Source: Gemmatimonadaceae bacterium
GTDB lineage: Bacteria; Gemmatimonadota; Gemmatimonadetes; Gemmatimonadales; Gemmatimonadaceae
DNA: 7,279 bases
Assembly (NCBI GenBank): GCA_025936015.1
Contig: JAICUE010000126.1
Coordinates: forward strand, 1 to 7,279
Reading direction: 5' to 3'
Part shown: in pieces, positions 1 to 7,240 of the stretch
Layout of the letters: each line of letters opens with the position of its first letter
Position numbering within the stretch: position 1 is the stretch's first letter
Notes under the pieces: model-generated
Told to the model about the DNA's origin: nothing
Databases searched by the model: none
Seen by the model: the letters and a program-made list of their open reading frames with translations, nothing else
Made by a program: the position numbers and the translations under genes

Positions 1-1
1 C

Positions 2-2206
2 GCCGCGTCGGGTGCGAACGATGCCTTCCTCGCCGGGCCACTCTCGCTTCGCGCCGGTGTCGCGCTCGTCATCGGTCGCGGTGCGACACTCTTCGCGTCG
101 CGCGACCCGCGGATCTACGACGTGTCGCCGGGCGCCTGCGGCAAGGTCGACACGAACGGGAAGGGGTGCCGTCCCTTCATAACGGTCGAACGGGCGAATG
201 GCGCGGCGGTGATCGGACCGGGCACGATCGACGGCCGCGGGTGGGCAACGCTCGCTGGTCAGGACGTCTCCTGGTGGGATCTCGCCGAGCAGGCGCGGGC
301 GAACACGAGGCTGCACCAGAACGTCCCGCGGATGATGCACGTCACGCGGAGCAACGACTTCACGCTCTACAATGTCACGCTGAAGAACTCGGCGATGTTC
401 CACGTCGTCTTCGATCGCGGCAATGGCTTCACCGCGTGGGGCGTCGTCGTGAACACGCCGACTAACGCGCGCAACACCGACGCGATCGATCCCGCGAGCT
501 CGACCAACGTCACCATCACCCGGAGCTGGATCAGCACCGGCGATGACAACGTCGCGATCAAGGCGGGAAACGGTCCCGCGGCGAACATCACGATCTCCCA
601 CAGCCATTTCTACTCGGGCCACGGGATGTCGATCGGTAGCGAAACCAACAGCGGCGTGCGCAACGTCCTGGTCGAGGACCTGACGATCGACGGTGCGGAC
701 AACGGCCTGCGCATCAAGTCGAACGCGGCGCGCGGCGGGCTGGTGCAGAACGTGGAGTATCGCAACGTCTGCATCCGCGGTGTGAAGAATCCGGTCTACA
801 TGGACACACACTACTCGGCGTCGGCGAAGACCGAGGGAAAGCTGGTACCCGTGTTCCGTGACATCACGCTGCGCAACGTATCGGTCAGCGGCGGAAAGAA
901 GATCACCCTCGACGGCTACGACGCGAGTCGGCGGTTAGGCATCACCTTCGACGGCGTCACCTTCGACTCGGCGGCGAAGATCAAGGTCGCGGCGTCGCAC
1001 AGCGACGTCCGAGTCGGTCCGGGCCCGATGAACGTCGAGATCGCGGGCGAGGACGTACGCGTCGCGCACGTGCCGACGCGCGATCCGGGCGCAGGGTCGG
1101 CCCCGAGCTGCGAAGGGCGATTCCCGCCGATGCCGGCGAGCGCCGAGCAGGTGGGGACGATCACTGGTACGCAGATGGGTGCCGAGTCGCAGTATGCGGC
1201 GATCGTCGATCCGCAGGCTGTCGACATCGGCTCGACCAGTGGCGTGCCGCGCTACCGGACGCTTGGGGAGGCGCTGGCGGCGCTCCCGCCTAACGGCGGC
1301 GCGCGGACGACGATCCTGCTGCGGAAGGGGCGCTACCACGAGAAGCTGACCATCGACCGGCCGCGGGTCACCCTTCGCGGGGAGAACGCGGACAGCACCA
1401 TCCTCACCTTCGACGCGGCGGCCGAGACCCCGGCACCAGGCGGCTCGACGTACGGCACGCGCGGAAGCTACACCCTGCGCGTCATCGCGCCCGACTTCCG
1501 CGCCGAGAGCCTGACGGTCGAGAATGCGTGGGACTACATGGCCAACGCGGCGAAGAAGAACGACGACCCGACGAAGTTCCTCCATGGCACGCAAGGGGTC
1601 GCGCTGATGCTCGACCTCGGCAGCGATCGCGCGTCCTTCGAGAACGTCCGCATCCTCGGCAACCAGGACACGCTCTTTCCGAACTCGGGACGCAGCTACT
1701 TCCACCACTGTGTGGTGAGCGGGAACGTCGACTTCATCTTCGGCGCGGGGCGGGCGGTGTTCGAGGACTGCGACATCGTCTCGCGCGATCGGGGGAGCGC
1801 GACGAACAACGGTTACGTCACGGCGGCAAGTACCGACTCGAGCGAAGCGTTGGGCTTCCTCTTCGTTCGCAGCCGGCTGAAGAAGGAGAGGCCGTCGATG
1901 GCAGCCGGCTCGGTGGTGCTCGGCCGGCCCTGGCATCCCTTTGCCGATCCGCGCGCTGTGCCCAGCGTCGCGTTCGTCGACTGCTGGATGGACGACCACA
2001 TCAGCGCGAAGGGCTGGGACCACATGTCGAGCATCGACTCGACGGGGACGCGCATCTGGTACGAGCCGGCGACCGCACGACTGTTCGAGTACCGCAGCAG
2101 CGGACCGGGCGCGATCGCGAGCCCGACCCGACGCACCCTCACCGATGCCGACGCGGCGCGCTACACCATCGCCGAAGCGTTAGGCGATTGGAGCCCGCCA
2201 CGATGA
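2..2206 (+). CDS. Fused GH28 polygalacturonase - CE8 pectin methylesterase (5' partial)
   Basis: The reading frame is open from the left edge, giving 734 visible residues before TGA at 2204-2206; the true start and any signal peptide lie upstream. Residues about 8-355 form a GH28 beta-helix that resembles, from memory, the soft-rot endopolygalacturonase PehA. It has NTDAID (158-163, catalytic Asp160), GDD (Asp181/Asp182), GHG (His207), RIK (Arg237, Lys239) and a likely disulfide Cys46-Cys56. A Pro/Ala/Gly-containing linker of about 60 residues follows. Residues about 416-732 form a CE8 domain resembling Dickeya PemA: QGVAL (531-535), QDTL (Gln555, acid Asp556), VDFIFG (nucleophile Asp577) and LGRPW (Arg642, Trp644). 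All expected catalytic residues of both families are present. CE8 removes methyl esters from homogalacturonan and GH28 then hydrolyses the alpha-1,4-galacturonan, probably in the periplasm or outside the cell. The gene lies upstream of, and in the same direction as, a SusC/SusD pair. Family assignment is very secure; endo versus exo action is inferred. Confidence 0.95.
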   Translation, partial: AASGANDAFLAGPLSLRAGVALVIGRGATLFASRDPRIYDVSPGACGKVDTNGKGCRPFITVERANGAAVIGPGTIDGRGWATLAGQDVSWWDLAEQARANTRLHQNVPRMMHVTRSNDFTLYNVTLKNSAMFHVVFDRGNGFTAWGVVVNTPTNARNTDAIDPASSTNVTITRSWISTGDDNVAIKAGNGPAANITISHSHFYSGHGMSIGSETNSGVRNVLVEDLTIDGADNGLRIKSNAARGGLVQNVEYRNVCIRGVKNPVYMDTHYSASAKTEGKLVPVFRDITLRNVSVSGGKKITLDGYDASRRLGITFDGVTFDSAAKIKVAASHSDVRVGPGPMNVEIAGEDVRVAHVPTRDPGAGSAPSCEGRFPPMPASAEQVGTITGTQMGAESQYAAIVDPQAVDIGSTSGVPRYRTLGEALAALPPNGGARTTILLRKGRYHEKLTIDRPRVTLRGENADSTILTFDAAAETPAPGGSTYGTRGSYTLRVIAPDFRAESLTVENAWDYMANAAKKNDDPTKFLHGTQGVALMLDLGSDRASFENVRILGNQDTLFPNSGRSYFHHCVVSGNVDFIFGAGRAVFEDCDIVSRDRGSATNNGYVTAASTDSSEALGFLFVRSRLKKERPSMAAGSVVLGRPWHPFADPRAVPSVAFVDCWMDDHISAKGWDHMSSIDSTGTRIWYEPATARLFEYRSSGPGAIASPTRRTLTDADAARYTIAEALGDWSPPR

Positions 2207-2219
2207 CGCCACACCGAAC

Positions 2220-2237
2220 GAGCCCCGCGCGGGGCTC
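2220..2237 (+). terminator. Perfect palindrome after the pectinase gene, probable terminator hairpin
   Basis: GAGCCCCGCGCGGGGCTC is a perfect 18-base palindrome that begins 13 bases after the pectinase stop codon. As RNA it could form a very stable G+C stem, with the central bases as loop. No T-run follows (the next bases are CACCAGCC), so it is not a classical intrinsic terminator. In high-G+C bacteria such hairpins can still end transcription or protect 3' ends. Its position between two same-strand genes fits separating the pectinase transcript from susC. A protein-binding site is the alternative, since the palindrome is also symmetric at DNA level. Confidence 0.6.
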
Positions 2238-2344
2238 ACCAGCCGACGGGATGCCACCGCCATGCGGCGCACGCATCGAACGCTTTCGCACTCAGTTGCA
2301 CGAATCACGCGGCCGTCCGGGGCCGCAATTCACCCTCTCGATCT
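2238..2344 (+). promoter_or_regulatory. susC upstream region with two short inverted repeats
   Basis: This stretch should hold the promoter of the SusC/SusD pair if the preceding palindrome terminates transcription. I cannot find a convincing -35/-10 pair, and there is no Bacteroidota-type TAnnTTTG box. Two inverted repeats are visible: ATGCG-GCGCA-CGCAT at 2262-2276 and GCGGCC-GTCCGG-GGCCGC at 2309-2326. Either could be an RNA hairpin in the leader or an operator, but short G+C stems are common by chance in such DNA. GCAATT at 2325-2330 followed by CACC recurs before the susD gene. There is no credible small gene here. Confidence 0.35.
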
Positions 2345-2365
2345 GGAGAGCCACCATGCGGTGGT
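2345..2365 (+). promoter_or_regulatory. susC ribosome binding site and start-codon hairpin
   Basis: GGAG at 2345-2348 lies seven bases before the ATG at 2356, a normal Shine-Dalgarno spacing that fixes the SusC start. Directly after it, CCACC (2351-2355), ATGC (2356-2359) and GGTGG (2360-2364) form a perfect five-base-pair stem with the start codon in the four-base loop. G2350 and T2365 could add a G-U pair. The ribosome binding site itself stays outside the stem. Confidence 0.6.
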
Positions 2366-5300
2366 ACAACCGCCTCAGTTTGTTCATGCTCGTGCTCGTG
2401 TTCCCGCTCGCGCTCTCGGCGCAGGGCGTCGGCGTCGTGTCCGGCGTCGTGACTGACAGCACGAGCCAGCAGCCCGCGCCGTATGCACGCGTCGCCATCG
2501 TCGGTACGTCGCTGCAGGCGATGACCGGGATGGACGGGCGATACCTGATCGCCAACGTGCCGGCCGGCGACCAGACCGTGCGCGTCCAGCGGATCGGCTA
2601 CGCGCCAGTGACTCGCGTCGTCGTCGTGAAGCCGGGCGAGACGACCGTCGCTGACTTCCTCATCCGTGCGCAGGCGACCGTGTTAGGCGAGGTCGTCAGC
2701 GTTGGATATGGAACGCAGAAGCAGCGCGACATCGCCGGGTCCGTATCAGTGGTGACGACCGAGGCGCTCGAGAAGGCGCCGGTTGGCACGATCGACCAGG
2801 TATTGCAGGGAACGTCGCCCGGTGTCCAGGTGACGACCGCCTCGAGTGAGCCGGGTGGCGCGCTGTCGATTCGGATTCGTGGTACGTCGTCGATTACAGG
2901 GAGCTCGGAGCCGCTGTACGTGATCGACGGGTTCCCGATCGAGAACGACATCGACACCGAAGTCGCCGGCACCGGTGGCCGCGACCGGACGACGCCACCG
3001 AACCCGCTCGTCACGCTGAACCCGAGTGACATCGCGTCGATCAGCATCCTGAAGGATGCATCGGCGACGGCGATCTACGGTGCGCGCGGCGCGAACGGGG
3101 TCGTGATCATCACGACGAAGCAGGGCGAAGGGAGCAAGCCGAAGTTCGGCGTCGACTACTACTCCGGCTACTCGTCGCTGGCGAAGAAGTACGAGATGCT
3201 GAACGCGCAGGAGTACATGGACTACGCCAACACCTATGGGCAGAACTCGAGCGCGAAGTACACGCCATTTCCCGACAGCGTGTACAACGCGATTCTCGCA
3301 TCGGGGATCAATACCGATTGGCAGGACGAGATCTACCACACGGCGAAGGTCGACAACATCCAGCTCTCCGTGCGCGGCGCGACGACGAATGCGTCACCGA
3401 CGCAGTACGCGGTATCCGGTGGCGTGTTCAGCCAGGACGGCATCGTGTTGAACTCCGGACTGAACCGCTATTCCGGCCGGGTGAACCTGAACCAGGCGAT
3501 CGGCGATCGCTTCCAGCTCGGCGCGAACCTCTCGGCCGCGCGTGCGCGATCGCGGTCGGTGCCGACAGCGGGACAGCAGAACGCGAACGCTGGCGCGGTG
3601 AGTGCCGCTATCCAGTATGTGCCGATCCTCCCGGTGTACCGCGAAGACGGGACGTACTCCTACATCGGGACCGACCTCAACGCGTACAACACGCTGCTCG
3701 ACGCGCCGACGACGCCGAACCCCGTCTCGCTCGCCCGCGAGGTTCGCGACAGCCTGAGCGACACGCGCGTCCTCGGCAACGTGTTCGGCGAATACCAGAT
3801 CATTCCCGGACTGCGCTTCCGCAGCAGCATCGGCGCGGACATCGCCGACCGCTGGCGCTACACCTTCTACCCGCGGACGACGCTCCGTGGGCAGCAGGCG
3901 CCTAACGGCGAAGCGATCCGCGCCGATCGGTCGATGACGTCGTGGCTGAACGAGAACACCCTGACCTGGCAGCACACCTACTTCGAGAACAGCGACGTCA
4001 ACATCGTCGGCGGATACACCCGCCAGCACACCAGCAACACCAACTCGGGGATGAGCGCGTCGAACTTCGCGAGCGACATCACCGGCTACAACGACATCGG
4101 GTCTGGCGCGGTCATCGGGATCCCCTCGTCGGGCCAGTCGCAGCAGGCGCTCGAGTCGTGGCTCGCCCGCGTGAACTACTCGTTGCTCGACCGGTACCTC
4201 GCGACGGTGACATATCGAACGGACGGCTCGTCGCGGTTCGCGGCGAATCACAAATGGGGCAAGTTCCCCTCGGCGGCACTCGCCTGGCGCGCGTCGTCAG
4301 AGCCGTGGTTCCGTGAGTCGTCGATGCTGTCCGCGCTGACGGACCTGAAGCTCCGCGTCTCGTACGGTCTCGTCGGCAACCCGGGAATTCATCCGTATCA
4401 GTCGCTGGCGCGCCTGAACGACCAGGCATACAGCTTCGGCGGTATCCAGATCAACGGGTTCTTCCCCGCGGCGGTCGGCAACCCCGACCTCAAGTGGGAG
4501 ACGACGCGCGAGACGGACGGCGGCCTCGACGTCACGCTGTTCGATCACGTGTCGCTGACGGCCGACTACTACAAGAAGCGGACGACCGATCTGCTGCTCG
4601 AGGTCGAGCTGCCGTACGAGACGGGGTTCGAGACCGCGCTCGCGAACCGCGGCGTCGTCGACAACGCTGGCGCGGAAGTCGGGCTCGATGCGCGGCTGAT
4701 CAGCGCGGCGAAGAAGGGCGGCTTCGACTGGCACGCCAACCTGAACTTCGCCAAGAACCGCAACAAGGTCGTCAGCCTCGGCGGACAGGATCGGATCTTC
4801 GCCGACCTGCTGACCACCGACTACAACCTGCCGGGCACCCTGATCCAGGTCGGCCAGCCGTTAGGCGTGTTCTACGGCTTCAAGAGCCTGGGCGTCATTC
4901 CGGATTCGGCCGCCGCGGCGAAGATCAACTACACGAACTTCAACGGCGACCCATTCCAGCCTGGCGACATGCTGATCGCCGACGTCAGCGGGCCTGACGG
5001 TCACCCCGACGGCCTGATCACCCTCGACGACCGGACGATCATCGGCGATCCGACGCCGAAGTTCACCGCCGGCCTGACGAATACATTCTCGTTCATGGGT
5101 TTCGAATTGACGGGGCTCCTCCAGGGCGCGTTCGGCAACAAGGTGCTGAACGTCAACCGCATCCGGACCGAGAGCTCGCCGCGCGTGAACATTTCGCGTG
5201 AGCGGTACTTCAACAGCTGGACACCGACGCACACCAACGCGAAGTATCCGCGCATCGGGGAGAATCCGAACCAGGTCGGCCCGAACAACATCACCAGCAA

Positions 5301-5559
5301 CCTGCTCGAGGACGGCACCTACGTCCGGCTGCGGACGCTGTCGCTGTCGTATGGCCTTCCCGAGTACCTGCTCTCGCGCTACAGCGTAAGCGGCGCACGC
5401 GTTTACGTGACCGGGACGAACCTGTTCACGATCACCAACTACACCGGCTACGACCCGGACGTCAGCAGCCAGTCGGTCGGCAACGTGAACCGCGGCATCG
5501 ACATCGGTGCATATCCGTTGTCACGCGGCGTGACTTTCGGCGTGAACTTCACTTACTGA
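2356..5559 (+). CDS. SusC/RagA-family TonB-dependent outer-membrane transporter
   Basis: The product has 1067 residues, within the usual range of about 1000 for SusC-type receptors. It should import oligosaccharides across the outer membrane as a 22-strand beta-barrel powered by TonB-ExbBD. Residues 1-22 are a signal peptide (basic start, hydrophobic core, likely cleavage ALSA|QG). Residues about 27-108 are a carboxypeptidase-regulatory-like beta-sandwich typical of SusC proteins. A TonB-box-like segment EVVSVGYGTQ lies at 112-121. The plug follows, with the family signature DASATAIYGARGANG starting at residue 234 and VVIITTK just after it. The rest is barrel, ending in an aromatic residue (VNFTY) as needed for BAM-assisted insertion. 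The frame stays open back to 1528, but that stretch overlaps the CE8 domain, while 2356 has a ribosome binding site and a signal peptide. The susD-type gene follows after 70 bases, so the two probably share a transcript. A pectin-oligosaccharide ligand is inferred only from the upstream enzyme. Confidence 0.95.
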   Translation: MRWYNRLSLFMLVLVFPLALSAQGVGVVSGVVTDSTSQQPAPYARVAIVGTSLQAMTGMDGRYLIANVPAGDQTVRVQRIGYAPVTRVVVVKPGETTVADFLIRAQATVLGEVVSVGYGTQKQRDIAGSVSVVTTEALEKAPVGTIDQVLQGTSPGVQVTTASSEPGGALSIRIRGTSSITGSSEPLYVIDGFPIENDIDTEVAGTGGRDRTTPPNPLVTLNPSDIASISILKDASATAIYGARGANGVVIITTKQGEGSKPKFGVDYYSGYSSLAKKYEMLNAQEYMDYANTYGQNSSAKYTPFPDSVYNAILASGINTDWQDEIYHTAKVDNIQLSVRGATTNASPTQYAVSGGVFSQDGIVLNSGLNRYSGRVNLNQAIGDRFQLGANLSAARARSRSVPTAGQQNANAGAVSAAIQYVPILPVYREDGTYSYIGTDLNAYNTLLDAPTTPNPVSLAREVRDSLSDTRVLGNVFGEYQIIPGLRFRSSIGADIADRWRYTFYPRTTLRGQQAPNGEAIRADRSMTSWLNENTLTWQHTYFENSDVNIVGGYTRQHTSNTNSGMSASNFASDITGYNDIGSGAVIGIPSSGQSQQALESWLARVNYSLLDRYLATVTYRTDGSSRFAANHKWGKFPSAALAWRASSEPWFRESSMLSALTDLKLRVSYGLVGNPGIHPYQSLARLNDQAYSFGGIQINGFFPAAVGNPDLKWETTRETDGGLDVTLFDHVSLTADYYKKRTTDLLLEVELPYETGFETALANRGVVDNAGAEVGLDARLISAAKKGGFDWHANLNFAKNRNKVVSLGGQDRIFADLLTTDYNLPGTLIQVGQPLGVFYGFKSLGVIPDSAAAAKINYTNFNGDPFQPGDMLIADVSGPDGHPDGLITLDDRTIIGDPTPKFTAGLTNTFSFMGFELTGLLQGAFGNKVLNVNRIRTESSPRVNISRERYFNSWTPTHTNAKYPRIGENPNQVGPNNITSNLLEDGTYVRLRTLSLSYGLPEYLLSRYSVSGARVYVTGTNLFTITNYTGYDPDVSSQSVGNVNRGIDIGAYPLSRGVTFGVNFTY

Positions 5560-5629
5560 GCGCAACGCGCCGAGCGGACCGCTGAGTGGCGAACCCCGCC
5601 GGGCAATTGCACCTCGACACGAGGATGGT
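5560..5629 (+). promoter_or_regulatory. susC-susD spacer with ribosome binding site
   Basis: The spacer shows no strong terminator; AGCGGACCGCT (5574-5584) could only make a four-base-pair stem with a three-base loop. This favours co-transcription of the SusC and SusD genes. GAGG at 5621-5624 stands five bases before the ATG at 5630 and serves as Shine-Dalgarno. GCAATT at 5603-5608, followed by CACC and TCGA, resembles the segment before susC. Confidence 0.5.
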
Positions 5630-7240
5630 ATGAACAAGCGACTTCTGACTGTTGCGCTCCTTGGCGCCGCCGTGACGGCCGCCGCGTGCAACAACGACTT
5701 TCTCACCGAGGTCCCATCGGACTTCGTCTCGCCATCGAACTTCTACCAGAACGGCGGCGACGCGATCACGGCGGTGAACGCCGCGTACGCGACCTTCGTC
5801 GACCTGCGTTCGCCGTTGAGCAATTCGGACTATCTCGGGCGCAACCTCTTCATGCTCATCAACTACCCGACCGAGGTGCTGACGAGCCGGTTGAGCGCGG
5901 CGAACGAGCGAAGCCTGATCGGCAACTTCAACGACCAGTTCAACTCGTCGCACTCGTACCTCGCCACCGTCTGGGAAGCGGCGTACGCCGGGATCAATCG
6001 CGCGAACAGCGTGATCGATCGCGTTCCGAACGTGCCGATGGACTCGACGCGCAAGGCAGAGCTCATCGGCGAAGCGAAGTTCCTGCGGGCGATGCACTAC
6101 TATTTCCTCGCCGGCTTGTGGGGCGGGGTACCGCTCAAGCTGAACGAGACCACGAGCATCAGCGGCGCAACGCTGCCACGCTCGTCGGCGACCGAGACAT
6201 GGGCGCAGATCGAGAAGGACCTCAACGAAGCGGCAGCGGTCCTGCCGGTGAGCTGGCCCTCCAGCGACTTTGGTCGGGCGACGAAGGGCGCCGCACTCAC
6301 GCTGTTAGGCAAGGCGTACCTGCAGGCCGCGGCCACCGGCGCCGGCGGCGCGACCGATTACCAGAAGGCGGATTCGGTGTTCACCATCGTCACCACGATG
6401 GGCTACAAACTCGATCCGAATTATGGAAGCCTCTTCGACGGCACCAATGAGAAGAGCGCCGAGATCATCTGGTCGATCCAGAACATCCGCGCCCCCGGCG
6501 CCGGCGGCTACCTGAGCCAGTGGGACTCTCCGAAGCCGAGCCCTGACATCTTCCCCCCGGGCTCGCAGAATCAGTTCCAAGCCGAGCGCCCGTTCTACGA
6601 CTCGTACAATCCGCTCGACAAGCGTAAGGCAGGCACCTGGCTCACCACGTTCACGAACGCGGGCAAGACGATCACCTGGTCGTGGACGCCCGGAATCGAA
6701 AAGACGAGCGCGTACGGTTCGACCGGCCCCGCGCCGCGGAAGTTCCTCGACCTCGGTGCACCGGACGCTGGCGCCGAGGAGCCGGACTACACGGTGCTCC
6801 GCTACGCCGACGTCCTGCTCGGCCTCGCCGAAGCGATCGACGCGACGGCCGGACCGACCCCGGAAGCCTACGCGGCGATCGACTCGGTGCGCACGCGCGC
6901 CGGGATCCCGCCGCTGACGCCGGGGCTCGACCAGGCCGCATTCAAGGACAGCGTGTTCCTCGAGCGCCGCTACGAGTTCGCGGTCGAGTTCAGCGGCGTG
7001 TTCGATAATCGCCGCGACTGGCCGTGGGCGAAGGCGCGCATCGAGCAGTACATGCCTGATGATTCAATCAAGAAGTGGAACGCCAAGCCGTTCACGAGCA
7101 GCGTCGAGAAGAACAACGCGATTCCGATCGGCGACAAGTGGCTCCTCTATCCGATCCCGATGCACGCGTGCGAGCTCAATCCGCTCCTCGTCCAGAACCC
7201 GGGTTGGAACGACGGCATCTGCAAGGACACCACGTCTTGA
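5630..7240 (+). CDS. SusD/RagB-family outer-membrane lipoprotein (glycan-binding partner of SusC)
   Basis: The product has 536 residues, a normal SusD-family length. It should sit on the outer-membrane surface as the lid of the SusC barrel and capture oligosaccharides for import. Residues 1-19 are a lipoprotein signal peptide (MNKR, hydrophobic core) and Cys20 follows TAAA as the lipidated residue. The N-terminal SusD-like region follows with NDFLTEVPSDF and a SPSNFY motif at about 21-40, typical of the family. The C-terminal RagB/SusD region includes VLRYADVLLGLAEA, then an SVRTRAGIPPL segment, an ERRYEFAVEF helix and LYPIPMHACELNP near the end; the whole fold should be TPR-based alpha-helical. 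The start at 5630 is supported by GAGG upstream and by the lipobox. It lies 70 bases after the SusC gene and overlaps the next probable start by four bases, so it is probably an internal operon gene. The ligand cannot be read from the sequence. Confidence 0.95.
   Translation: MNKRLLTVALLGAAVTAAACNNDFLTEVPSDFVSPSNFYQNGGDAITAVNAAYATFVDLRSPLSNSDYLGRNLFMLINYPTEVLTSRLSAANERSLIGNFNDQFNSSHSYLATVWEAAYAGINRANSVIDRVPNVPMDSTRKAELIGEAKFLRAMHYYFLAGLWGGVPLKLNETTSISGATLPRSSATETWAQIEKDLNEAAAVLPVSWPSSDFGRATKGAALTLLGKAYLQAAATGAGGATDYQKADSVFTIVTTMGYKLDPNYGSLFDGTNEKSAEIIWSIQNIRAPGAGGYLSQWDSPKPSPDIFPPGSQNQFQAERPFYDSYNPLDKRKAGTWLTTFTNAGKTITWSWTPGIEKTSAYGSTGPAPRKFLDLGAPDAGAEEPDYTVLRYADVLLGLAEAIDATAGPTPEAYAAIDSVRTRAGIPPLTPGLDQAAFKDSVFLERRYEFAVEFSGVFDNRRDWPWAKARIEQYMPDDSIKKWNAKPFTSSVEKNNAIPIGDKWLLYPIPMHACELNPLLVQNPGWNDGICKDTTS

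Larger units (their letters stand above)
934..6310. repeat. Dispersed seven-base motif GTTAGGC, seven copies
   Basis: GTTAGGC occurs on the + strand at 934-940, 2179-2185, 2682-2688, 4860-4866 and 6304-6310, and as its complement GCCTAAC at 1288-1294 and 3900-3906. All copies lie inside the three genes. The forward copies are always read G|TTA|GGC (Leu-Gly) and the reverse ones G|CCT|AAC (Pro-Asn). The five forward copies supply every TTA leucine codon I find in these genes. The pattern is seen directly; any function is unknown. Confidence 0.55.

Noticed and set aside
122..124. GTG at 122 as the start of the pectinase gene
   Set aside because: The same frame continues upstream to the window edge with GH28-like sequence (for example GPLSLRAGVALVIGRGATLF), so the gene is cut by the window and the GTG is internal.
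935..2023. 362-codon open frame on the - strand
   Set aside because: It has Arg/Val/Asp-rich low-complexity composition, no recognisable domain, and lies opposite clear GH28-CE8 coding sequence. It is an artefact of high third-position G+C.
2284..2301. TTTCGC or TTGCAC as a -35 promoter element before susC
   Set aside because: No acceptable -10 hexamer is found at 16-18 bases spacing for either.
1528..2355. Long N-terminal extension of the SusC frame
   Set aside because: It is an out-of-frame, Arg/Gly-rich shadow of the CE8 domain. The ATG at 2356 has a ribosome binding site and a signal peptide.
2350..2360. GCCACCATG resembling a eukaryotic Kozak start context
   Set aside because: The gene has a bacterial Shine-Dalgarno and encodes an outer-membrane receptor, so the likeness is chance.
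3394..4251. 285-codon open frame on the - strand within susC
   Set aside because: It has the same shadow character and lies opposite conserved TonB-receptor barrel sequence.
5574..5584. AGCGGACCGCT as a terminator between susC and susD
   Set aside because: The stem is only about four base pairs with a three-base loop and no T-run. It is too weak to call.
934..6310. TTAGGC copies as telomere-type repeats
   Set aside because: The copies are single, dispersed and inside bacterial genes, not in tandem. The match to a nematode telomere unit is coincidental.
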